Source: Clostridia bacterium (GTDB lineage: Bacteria > Bacillota > Clostridia > Lutisporales > Lutisporaceae). From it: DNA of 38,051 nt. Position 1 is the first letter of the stretch, and each line of letters begins with the position of its first letter. Both the position numbers and the translations under genes were made by a program. Under the pieces are notes generated by a model, which made no database searches, was not told the origin of the DNA, and saw only the letters and a program-made list of their open reading frames with translations. The stretch is taken from positions 1 through 38,051 of the forward strand of contig JAQSYD010000080.1 in assembly GCA_029256325.1 (NCBI GenBank), in the 5' to 3' direction. Below are positions 14,662-21,329 of the stretch, piece after piece.

Positions 14662-15849
14662 TTGGGAATAATTAATCAACCGTATGTCAATAACATTGGA
14701 AGGAAATTGATTGATAATCTATACCAAGAGGACTTTAATGAATTTTACCTTATAGCAGCATATGCAAAGAAGAGTGGTGTGCTTAGGCTTCTGCCATATT
14801 TGGAGTCTTTTAGAGGACGCGGGGGAACAATTACTGCTATTGTAGGGATAGATCAATTTAATACCTCTATAGAAGCACTAAGACATTTAAAGGGAGTATG
14901 TAATAATCTGTATATCTTTCACTCTGAATCACCTACGCAGACATTCCATCCTAAAGTATATTTGTTTAAAAACACTAATAAAGCATGGTTCTCTATAGGT
15001 TCTAGTAATTTAACTGGTGGCGGGTTATTCTCAAACTATGAAGTTAATTATTATAAGGAATTACAATTAAATATTCCAGATCAAGATGAAGAATTAAGAA
15101 ATATAAGTGCTATCTTTACCCAATATACAGATATAACAAACCCGTGCTGCAAAGTTGTAGATGATGCACTTATTGATGAGTTATCAGCTAGTGGTTATAT
15201 AAAAAGTGAATTAGAACTTCAAAGAACTTTCATAGCTGGTGCACATAGAACAGGTACAGGAGCTAGAACTGGTGTAGGAGCAGAGCGGATATTTGGAAAA
15301 GAGAAATTCGGTGCCCCTAGAATAGAGAATCAAGCAACAGCTGCACAAGGCGGCATAGCAACTAATAGAATAGAGGTACATACACCACAGCAACTTCAAG
15401 ATTTAGGTAATACTGTTTTAATGAGACATGTACCAAAAGCAGGGGATAGGTCAAAGCAAGTTCATTTTAATATTGATATTAAAGATCATTTCTTCTATCT
15501 TGATTTTGGTACTACAATACAGCTACAAGAAATTATGGCTGATGGTAGATCTAAGCTTATTGAAGATAGAGTTCTGGTCTTTAGTGAAAGTAATAGAAAT
15601 GTCAGAATTGAGGTCAGCGGGGCAGAGCGCTTAGATGAGCACTATCCAACCAACGGTAACAGACCAATTCTGTTATTTAGAAGAATAAGCGATACATTCT
15701 TTACATATATGCTTTTGTTGGAGGATAGCCAAGGCTATAATTCAATAAATCAATACCTGCTCACTTTGCCAGTAGGTCGATCTTTACCTTATAAGATTAC
15801 AGATGAAGCTAAGCTAGAATCATTGTGGCAAGATTGCCCACTTCTATAA
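14662..15849 (+). CDS. PLD-fold restriction endonuclease, BfiI/NgoFVII-like (subunit B)
   Basis: 395 residues from a TTG start preceded by GGGGAGGG. It is a diverged paralogue of the preceding gene. The nuclease domain has His96 and Lys98 (FHPKVYLF), Asn116 (GSSNLTGGG) and Glu127 (SNYEV). The His-to-Asn (20) and Asn-to-Glu (11) spacings are the same as in subunit A. The middle (about 195-250) is Gly/Ala/Thr-rich, not Lys-rich. The C-terminal domain repeats the same beta pattern (FFYLDFGTTIQLQEI, RNVRIEVSGAERL) expected of a B3-like DNA-binding domain. The two enzymes could act as a heterodimer on an asymmetric site. A terminator follows, shared with the converging methyltransferase genes. Confidence 0.75.
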   Translation: MGIINQPYVNNIGRKLIDNLYQEDFNEFYLIAAYAKKSGVLRLLPYLESFRGRGGTITAIVGIDQFNTSIEALRHLKGVCNNLYIFHSESPTQTFHPKVYLFKNTNKAWFSIGSSNLTGGGLFSNYEVNYYKELQLNIPDQDEELRNISAIFTQYTDITNPCCKVVDDALIDELSASGYIKSELELQRTFIAGAHRTGTGARTGVGAERIFGKEKFGAPRIENQATAAQGGIATNRIEVHTPQQLQDLGNTVLMRHVPKAGDRSKQVHFNIDIKDHFFYLDFGTTIQLQEIMADGRSKLIEDRVLVFSESNRNVRIEVSGAERLDEHYPTNGNRPILLFRRISDTFFTYMLLLEDSQGYNSINQYLLTLPVGRSLPYKITDEAKLESLWQDCPLL

Positions 15850-15852
15850 AGC

Positions 15853-15888
15853 AAAACACCAGCGAGTTACGATACACGCTGGTGTTTT
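15853..15888. terminator. Bidirectional terminator between nuclease and methyltransferase genes
   Basis: AAAACACCAGCG pairs with CGCTGGTGTTTT across a short loop. A and T runs on both sides allow use in either direction. Confidence 0.85.
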
Positions 15889-15895
15889 AAATTGA

Positions 15896-16885
15896 TTACA
15901 CTTCTCTAAAAAGGGTATCATATTTAGGTGCGGCAGAGCTTTTAGACTTTATATCAGGCTTTTTTAGGATAATTACATACTCATGAATATTCTTAAACAG
16001 AAAGTTTGGTGGGTATGGATAGCTACCAAAAATAGGACGCTGATTGCCATAAGAACCCCATTTACCACCAGTACCATCTTTTGACCAAATTACTTCATTT
16101 ATCAGAACATAGCCGATTTCCTGAGCTTTTTTAATTAAATCTGCTGCAATAGGAAATGTCAATAAACCGTGCTCGTATGTATTCTGATTAACATTTGCGG
16201 TTACTATGGATAATTTTCTACCCGGCATTAAGACCCTATAGCATTCGCGAAGAACTTGTTGCACATTCGTCAAGAAATCATCGTAAAAATGCATATTTCC
16301 TATATTGCCATCATAATCTCCATAATCCGCCTTATCCCAATATGGTGGAGAAGTAACTATAGTTCCAATGGAGTTCTCTGGAATCATGTTCATATCTAAA
16401 GAACTTCTGTTGAGTATGCGAAAAAATTTATCATCTTGTATAACATTTTCACTTGCATTATATGCTTCTAAACGCCTAGAAGATATTTGTTGATACTCTG
16501 GGTTAGTTTCGAATCCTACATAGTTTCTACCGCATTTTAATGCTGCCTTACCAGTATTGGCCATACCTGAGAATGGATCTAGCACTGTCTCTCCATAGTA
16601 GGAGTACATTCTGATTAGCCTATATGGAATTTCAATAGGAAAGGTGGCGCGATGATCACTATCACTGACATTAGCAATACTCCAGACAGTTTTTGTCCAT
16701 TCTTTCCACTCTTCTTTTGTTACTATAGATCTTTCTTTTACTTCTGCAGTTATGTCTACTGGGACAATTAGATTTCTTAACTCTTCTAGTTCATCTTCAA
16801 CTTCGATAGGTCTATCTATATTGATTAATTCTTCCGACTCATCTGCTATATCAATTGGGTCAATTAGATTACTTAAGTTTTCCAT
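15896..16885 (-). CDS. DNA N4/N6 amino-methyltransferase with motif I before motif IV
   Basis: 329 residues with GGAGGAG before the ATG. The SAM site (motif I) is DPFSGMANTGKAAL at about 103-116, with a motif II acidic residue in GFETNPEY. The catalytic motif IV is TSPPYWDKADYGDYD at about 178-192, which fits N4-cytosine or N6-adenine methylation. The RPIFGSYPYPPNFLFK and HEYVIILKK blocks follow. Motif X/I comes before motif IV, unlike the common beta order (IV first), so the domain is permuted relative to most SPPY enzymes. The first 51 residues are three imperfect ~16-residue acidic repeats. It starts 1 base after the stop of the 775-residue methyltransferase, and both converge on the nuclease genes. 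Confidence 0.85.
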   Translation of the reverse strand: MENLSNLIDPIDIADESEELINIDRPIEVEDELEELRNLIVPVDITAEVKERSIVTKEEWKEWTKTVWSIANVSDSDHRATFPIEIPYRLIRMYSYYGETVLDPFSGMANTGKAALKCGRNYVGFETNPEYQQISSRRLEAYNASENVIQDDKFFRILNRSSLDMNMIPENSIGTIVTSPPYWDKADYGDYDGNIGNMHFYDDFLTNVQQVLRECYRVLMPGRKLSIVTANVNQNTYEHGLLTFPIAADLIKKAQEIGYVLINEVIWSKDGTGGKWGSYGNQRPIFGSYPYPPNFLFKNIHEYVIILKKPDIKSKSSAAPKYDTLFREV

Positions 16886-16886
16886 T

Positions 16887-19214
16887 TTACTCCTCCATTG
16901 TTATATCATTTTCATCTAACTCTAAGTGTTCAGAGTACTTGAAACTATCCCTGCCTGCACTTAACATGTAATGATACCATTTTTTAAGAGATATATCAAA
17001 TGTGCTGGGCAAATTCAATTCCCTAATAATAATTTGATTGATTTCATATATTGTTTTTTGTGATTGGATATAAGTATAATTACCAATCTTCTTTCCTGCA
17101 TTGTTTTTATAGATTTTATTTTGTTTAACCTCATTCCAAAGCGACTCGCCTAATTTAGTTAATGCTTCTGTAGCTTCTTTAGAAAATGAATCTTGATCAT
17201 ATGGGAGACTATCCACAAATTTTTTTGACAGATGGAAAATATCTCCGTGCACTATCCAAAGCCAATAAGATATTGTACTTGTTACAAGTGAATATAGAAG
17301 ATATTTATTAAATTTACATTCAACTGCCCAGATTGAACTCGAAATAATTTCATTCCCATTCTTGTCCCAGGATATAGGAGGTTCTAGAAAGACAGGAATC
17401 CAATTATAGCCAGTATTACTGAAGTAGAGATAATTATCATTATTGCTATTATACAACAACCTATCTTTAGAAACAGTTTTAAAGCTCTTTCCAAGTCTTG
17501 ATTTTGATGATTTTAAAATATTAAGTACTTTTATTTCTAGATCAGTTTGTATTTTAGGAATTTCATATTGAATGCTATATGGAATATTATTAGAGAAAGT
17601 AATATTTTCAAATAATGAATCTCTATTAATGCTATTCCATCTATTTAATTTAGTAGTCTTAATAGAGCGGTTATACTCATCTGATGCTGAACGAAATATT
17701 ATACTAGCACGGGTTTTTACATCGTCTCCAAAGAGCGAATCGGGACTTCGATCGAAGAAAGCAAATCTCCAAGATGACTGATCTACTTCAATAAATTGAC
17801 GAAGATTCATAAATTCTTTACTGCTACTATATGCAATAGATAAAGGTACAATCAAACCGGAGAAAGACTTCCTAGCTGAAAGCCGTACCATATTCTCTAC
17901 AAAATAAGTGTAGATATTGGATGAGATCATATTTGCCGCTGCAGCATAAGAATGAGTTTGTTCTATAAGTAAGTTGCCCTCTGACGCTTTTGCATACGGA
18001 GGGTTACCTATTATACATGAAAAACCATCATTCATAAGAAAAACTTCTGGAAATTCGTACTGAAACCAAAAACCAAAATTAGGGTTATAAGAATCTACTG
18101 ATGGTGTAGATCCAATTCTTTCCTCAATACCAGAAATCATATTAGAAAAAATCTGTTCTTTCATGCTAACCCTATACAAAGAAGCAGTTGTGATAATATT
18201 TTCTCTCTCTGTAAAACCCTGCATTGTAATATCAGTTGAAGTTATAGCATCACCGCACCTAATATTAAGTAGAGCTAAAAGATAGATTTGATATGGTGAA
18301 AAGTCCGATTCTAATAATATTTCAATATTGGTAATGATAATTAAAAAAATGCATGATACAACTGCAGTCTTGCTTTTATCAATACCATATATATTATTAG
18401 CAATAGATAAAGCAAGAGGACATTTTATATTAGACGAATATGTTTGTGAAGAAATTAAGCTTCTGTATTCTTCTACAATTCTTGCAATACTTTTTATTAA
18501 AAATACTCCAGTCCCACAAGATGTGTCTATAACTTTTAGATTATTAGTAAGTTGAGACTCTGGAATATTTTCAGAGCTATTTAAAATTTTCAAATTCTCA
18601 ATCTGGCTGCTTACAGTATTATCAACTATATAAGTAACTACATCGTCAGGGGTATAATATATTCCATGGAGTTTCTTTTTCTCATCTAATAAAGCAGTAC
18701 TATCTTTATTTTTTTTTGTATCTTCATACTCAAAACACTCTAGGATGTATGGCACAAGGGATATAAACAAGGGATTGCTACATAGTGGTTGCAATATTCT
18801 ATATAAATCAATTACTAAATCGTTTGGCAAAGGTGCAAAATGTGGATGACAAATCATATTAATATGCTTGTTTAAATAATGCTGCTTTATAGGATTGAAA
18901 AATAAATGCAAAATAGCATTCCATAGCGTATATGATTGGCCTTGATCACTATCAAATGCACTCTCATTATATAGAGATACTTGATTATCAAAAGAAGTAT
19001 TTCTTGTATTCTTCTCTAATGTACAAGCAAAAGTTACTAACAACAAAATCTCTTGAATATGTAAATTACTATTATTAGTAGATAAGTTGTTAAAATATTT
19101 ATGTTTTTGGATTAATCTTTTGGCTCTGATATACTCTGATGAGTATTTTGCAATAGTTTCTTTCTCTCTTATACTTAATGGCAACTTATTCTTTGCAAGA
19201 TTTATTGAATCCAA
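16887..19214 (-). CDS. Eco57I-type N6-adenine DNA methyltransferase
   Basis: 775 residues from a TTG start (weak GGGAT upstream). A helical N-terminal domain (1-180) precedes the block HGIYYTPDDVVTYIVDNTV, which is typical of type I/IIG methyltransferases. Then come motif I (VIDTSCGTGVFLIKS, about 228-242) and motif IV (IIGNPPYAKA, about 402-410), marking a gamma-class N6-adenine enzyme. The C-terminal ~330 residues hold a likely target-recognition domain (around WAVECKFNKYLLYSLV). I see no PD-(D/E)xK nuclease motif, so it looks like a stand-alone modification enzyme. With the second methyltransferase it would protect both strands of an asymmetric site. Its promoter carries a LexA-like box. 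Confidence 0.85.
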   Translation of the reverse strand: MDSINLAKNKLPLSIREKETIAKYSSEYIRAKRLIQKHKYFNNLSTNNSNLHIQEILLLVTFACTLEKNTRNTSFDNQVSLYNESAFDSDQGQSYTLWNAILHLFFNPIKQHYLNKHINMICHPHFAPLPNDLVIDLYRILQPLCSNPLFISLVPYILECFEYEDTKKNKDSTALLDEKKKLHGIYYTPDDVVTYIVDNTVSSQIENLKILNSSENIPESQLTNNLKVIDTSCGTGVFLIKSIARIVEEYRSLISSQTYSSNIKCPLALSIANNIYGIDKSKTAVVSCIFLIIITNIEILLESDFSPYQIYLLALLNIRCGDAITSTDITMQGFTERENIITTASLYRVSMKEQIFSNMISGIEERIGSTPSVDSYNPNFGFWFQYEFPEVFLMNDGFSCIIGNPPYAKASEGNLLIEQTHSYAAAANMISSNIYTYFVENMVRLSARKSFSGLIVPLSIAYSSSKEFMNLRQFIEVDQSSWRFAFFDRSPDSLFGDDVKTRASIIFRSASDEYNRSIKTTKLNRWNSINRDSLFENITFSNNIPYSIQYEIPKIQTDLEIKVLNILKSSKSRLGKSFKTVSKDRLLYNSNNDNYLYFSNTGYNWIPVFLEPPISWDKNGNEIISSSIWAVECKFNKYLLYSLVTSTISYWLWIVHGDIFHLSKKFVDSLPYDQDSFSKEATEALTKLGESLWNEVKQNKIYKNNAGKKIGNYTYIQSQKTIYEINQIIIRELNLPSTFDISLKKWYHYMLSAGRDSFKYSEHLELDENDITMEE

Positions 19215-19263
19215 AATTATCCCTATCCTTTATGTACTAATTTATATTAATATGTCGATTTTC

Positions 19264-19277
19264 CGAACTTATGTTCT
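19264..19277. promoter_or_regulatory. LexA-like operator over the methyltransferase start site
   Basis: CGAACTTATGTTCT contains a perfect GAAC-N4-GTTC core and matches 12 of 14 positions of the Gram-positive LexA box CGAACRNRYGTTYG. It covers the expected transcription start of the minus-strand methyltransferase promoter, where a repressor would act. LexA binding is inferred from the match. Confidence 0.5.
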
Positions 19278-19282
19278 CGATA

Positions 19283-19311
19283 ATTATAACATATAGGCAT
19301 TAAATTTCCAA
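19283..19311 (-). promoter_or_regulatory. Sigma-A promoter of the methyltransferase operon
   Basis: On the minus strand, TTGGAA (19311-19306), a 17-base gap and TATAAT (19288-19283). The predicted start falls near 19276, inside the LexA-like box. The rest of 19312-19542 holds a small CACTA-GTA-TAGTG palindrome (about 19442-19454) and no gene. Confidence 0.7.
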
Positions 19312-19542
19312 ATATAAAATATCTACTAGCGCTACTCTTGCATCCTATTGTATTATGTTCTAGTATTAAGAATGGCAAAACTTAAGATGCCGCCGAATAG
19401 TGCTATGTTAAAAAATGGATAGAATAACGAGTCGATAATTCGCACTAGTATAGTGGGGATTGCTAATAATCATAGGGGAACAATATAAAGAGCATGACTA
19501 TATATGACATGGTTAAATTATTAAGAAAATAAGGGGTGTAAA

Positions 19543-19920
19543 ATGGAAAACTTGCAAAACTTAATGAGAGAAAAGGGTATAGAATATAAGTTTCAAGAAT
19601 ATGATTCAAATGTCTATTTATTCAAAGTAGGAAATGAAAAAAAGATTAACATTATCACTATGGAAGAAAACAGCAGTACTTTTAAAATTGACAGAGATTT
19701 GTTTTTTTATATTGATAATCAGAAGGAAATGTATGCTTTTTTGCTAATCAATACAGCTGAAGATAAAACTTACTATTTGGAATTTCTAGATAAAAATAAT
19801 TGGCTTAAAACAAGTTTTGATAGAAGCGATAAAGAAAGTATCTTTTTTGGTAAGATTGTCCTACAGCATAGAGTAAATATCGAGGAGATTTTATTAAAAA
19901 TACTTTCTAGAATCAAGTAG
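19543..19920 (+). CDS. Hypothetical protein at the right end of the element
   Basis: 125 residues with AAGGGGTG before the ATG. It has no signal peptide or membrane segment and looks alpha/beta: an N-terminal helix (ENLQNLMREKGIEYKFQ), several strands with aromatic residues (DLFFYIDNQKEMYAFLLIN, KTYYLEFLDKNNWLK), and a final helix (VNIEEILLKILSRIK). I do not recognise a family. It stands between the methyltransferase promoter and the right attachment region, pointing outward. That is the usual place for an accessory gene, such as a third part of the restriction system, an immunity factor or a separate defence gene. None of these roles is shown by the sequence. Confidence 0.6.
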   Translation: MENLQNLMREKGIEYKFQEYDSNVYLFKVGNEKKINIITMEENSSTFKIDRDLFFYIDNQKEMYAFLLINTAEDKTYYLEFLDKNNWLKTSFDRSDKESIFFGKIVLQHRVNIEEILLKILSRIK

Positions 19921-19979
19921 AATTGTTTTGGTATCTACTAATTAATTGTTTTATTAAGAGTGCTATAACTGGTGTTGGG

Positions 19980-20013
19980 TTGGTGTTTATTTGGTGTTTA
20001 CAGATATAAAAAG
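19980..20013 (+). repeat. Right arm-type repeat of the element
   Basis: TTGGTGTTTATTTGGTGTTT, then GATATAAAAAG, matching 7225-7258 in 31 of 34 positions. A third half-site (TGGTGTTGGG) lies 11 bases further left, so this side has three half-sites at helical spacing. Confidence 0.7.
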
Positions 20014-20025
20014 TGATTTTAAAAC

Positions 20026-20107
20026 ACATTAAGACACAATAAGTTAGAAAACGGGATTGTTGATTTGCAAGGGTTTGAGACAAGTTACATTAAGTCGCAA
20101 TAAGTTA
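20026..20107 (+). repeat. Pair of 21-base direct repeats before the attachment core
   Basis: ACATTAAG-ACA-CAATAAGTTA (20026-20046) and ACATTAAG-TCG-CAATAAGTTA (20087-20107) match at 19 of 21 bases and are 61 bases apart. They are placed between the arm repeat and the tRNA fragment, as expected for further recombinase or accessory-factor sites. Confidence 0.6.
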
Positions 20108-20117
20108 AATCTCGCAT

Positions 20118-20168
20118 TCCTAAACCGTGTGCCACAGGTTCGACTCCTGTTAGGTGCACCATATTGAA
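20118..20168 (+). repeat. Attachment repeat: tRNA-Arg(CCU) 3' half, copy 1
   Basis: The 51 bases read as the 3' half of a tRNA from the anticodon loop: TCCTAA loop, ACCGT, variable GTGCC, T arm ACAGG-TTCGACT-CCTGT, acceptor TAGGTGC, A and CCA. The upstream bases do not form the other half, so it is not a working tRNA. The copy at 33438-33488 differs at one base. This is the footprint of integration into the anticodon loop of a tRNA gene. Confidence 0.85.
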
Positions 20169-20174
20169 ATGATT

Positions 20175-20210
20175 AATCCCAATACCTTTATGGTATTGGG
20201 ATTTTTTTTT
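20175..20210 (+). terminator. Terminator behind attachment copy 1
   Basis: AATCCCAATACC pairs perfectly with GGTATTGGGATT, followed by a run of T. It is probably the old terminator of the tRNA gene carried with the fragment. Confidence 0.9.
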
Positions 20211-20269
20211 CGTTTTATAAAACCATTCTTTGTGGACTGTCTTGAAATGAAAAAAATGTCGGATATCAG

Positions 20270-20340
20270 CTATCGGGAAGCTGTACGCGGGTTTCCTTCT
20301 TTTCTTTCAAGCTCGTTCCGTAGGTTTTGATTGAGTATTT
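20270..20340 (-). pseudogene. Detached C-terminal end of the codY homologue
   Basis: Just past the codY stop another frame reads YIKILNQNLRNELERKEG. This matches the end of CodY proteins (YIKVLN, then a Leu/Glu-rich tail). About 20 residues between TTPSTVSS and YIKIL, covering the end of the recognition helix and the wing, are missing, and the frame is shifted. Confidence 0.65.
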
Positions 20341-21006
20341 TTATGTACTTGATACTGTAGACGGAGTTGTATAGGTTTTATTTGCAACTGAATTGAGAAA
20401 GACCTCGCCTTTGTCACCATCAATTTCCTCCAAGACAGCACAGGCGGCTTTTTTTTCACTGAATGTAAGAGAGTTTACCGCTAACTTAGCTTTGGCAATC
20501 TCCACAGAGAGCTGCTGTATCTTCTCCTGCTCCTGCCGTAACATTTCTATTGATACTATTGCATTAGTGTATTCGCATAAAACCTTGTCAGACTCGGAAA
20601 AAGGGGTTTCATATCTTATAAATAATATACCAGCCACTTTCTTAAATCCTGAGAATATTGGGTACATAGAATAGTATCTATCGCTAAAAGTACAGAATTC
20701 CACGCCTGCATAGGTACACTCCGGGCGCTCATTGTACCTGTCTGTAACGCTAACGTTATTTTTACCGAAAAGATCCATATAGTACTGAGGGAGCTCCTGC
20801 TTTTCCAGCGAGTACTTCGTATATGGACAAAGAAATTTCTGTGCAATGGAGTAAGCAAATATATGTCCATCAGGATTAAACAGATAAATATTGCAGCCTA
20901 TTATGCCGCAAAGCTCATCGCAAAGCGCATCAAGAGGTATAACAGTAGTTGCTGATTTGCTGAAAACGGTATTCAATCGGTGTATTTTACTGACAATGTC
21001 GTCCAA
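20341..21006 (-). CDS. codY: CodY-family repressor, truncated in the HTH
   Basis: 221 residues from a TTG start (GGAAGGGGGG upstream), against about 260 in normal CodY. The GAF-type effector domain (about 1-155) is well kept: NIYLFNPDGHIFAYSI, FCTFSDRYYSMYPI, KVAGILFIRYE, DKVLCEYTNAIVSIEMLRQE. The linker helix and the start of the DNA-binding domain follow (VNSLTFSEKKAACAVLEEID, then EVFLNSVANKTYTTPSTVSS). The protein then stops, and the real C-terminus survives out of frame at 20270-20340. CodY senses branched-chain amino acids and GTP and represses nutrient-uptake genes. This copy probably cannot bind DNA normally. It is divergent from the peptide operon it may once have controlled. Confidence 0.8.
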   Translation of the reverse strand: MDDIVSKIHRLNTVFSKSATTVIPLDALCDELCGIIGCNIYLFNPDGHIFAYSIAQKFLCPYTKYSLEKQELPQYYMDLFGKNNVSVTDRYNERPECTYAGVEFCTFSDRYYSMYPIFSGFKKVAGILFIRYETPFSESDKVLCEYTNAIVSIEMLRQEQEKIQQLSVEIAKAKLAVNSLTFSEKKAACAVLEEIDGDKGEVFLNSVANKTYTTPSTVSST

Positions 21007-21329
21007 AATTGTACCCCCCTTCCAATGGGATGTTCATCTTATCATTTTATCATCTATTTGAACTCAATACAATTATTTAATCGTTTACTGCTACGGTAAA
21101 AGCATGAATATATGTCTTTAAATAATCTTATTATCGAGTATTCTGAATTCTTTTATTTTTACAACAGCAATAACTGGCTAGCCCTTCGTAAAATGCTCAT
21201 TCATGCCTTTATCGTGTGTTACTGCCGAGTATTCAGAATTCTTCCTTTTCTATTACAAAAAAAAATGACTGTGATATACTAGCTAACAAAGAAAGCAGCA
21301 AAGTCTTTGTTTGAAAGGAGGTCACATAA
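21007..21329. promoter_or_regulatory. Divergent control region with two CodY-box-like repeats
   Basis: CGAGTATTCTGAATTCTT (21135-21152) and CGAGTATTCAGAATTCTT (21226-21243) differ only at the central A/T and are 91 bases apart. Their TTCWGAA core matches the centre of the CodY box (AATTTTCWGAAAATT); outer positions match less well (about 10 of 15 overall). A promoter for the peptide operon lies just downstream: ATTACA (21252-21257), 17 bases, TATACT (21275-21280). The second repeat ends 8 bases before the -35 box. Confidence 0.55.

Larger units (their letters stand above)
7225..20168. mobile_element. Integrated satellite-like element with replication module and restriction-modification cargo
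   Basis: The segment begins and ends with the same 34-base arm repeat (7225-7258 and 19980-20013, same orientation). It carries an integrase at the left end and a tRNA 3' fragment at the right end. In order it holds integrase, DUF6076, divergent excisionase-like HTH genes, initiator, helicase loader, helicase, two small phage-type ORFs, two PLD nucleases, two methyltransferases and one unknown gene. No capsid, tail, terminase, relaxase or type IV secretion gene is present. At about 13 kb it fits a phage-inducible-island-like satellite or an integrative mobilisable element. The left border is approximate. Confidence 0.7.

Noticed and set aside
13445-19214. BREX or DISARM defence system
   Set aside because: DISARM has a PLD protein and BREX a large methyltransferase, but no helicase, BrxZ/BrxC or DrmA/DrmB genes are present.
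16887-19214. Type IIG fusion enzyme (nuclease plus methyltransferase in one chain)
   Set aside because: No PD-(D/E)xK motif could be found in the N-terminal 180 residues.
20118-20161. A functional tRNA at either attachment repeat
   Set aside because: Only the 3' half from the anticodon loop is present, and no matching 5' half lies upstream at either copy.
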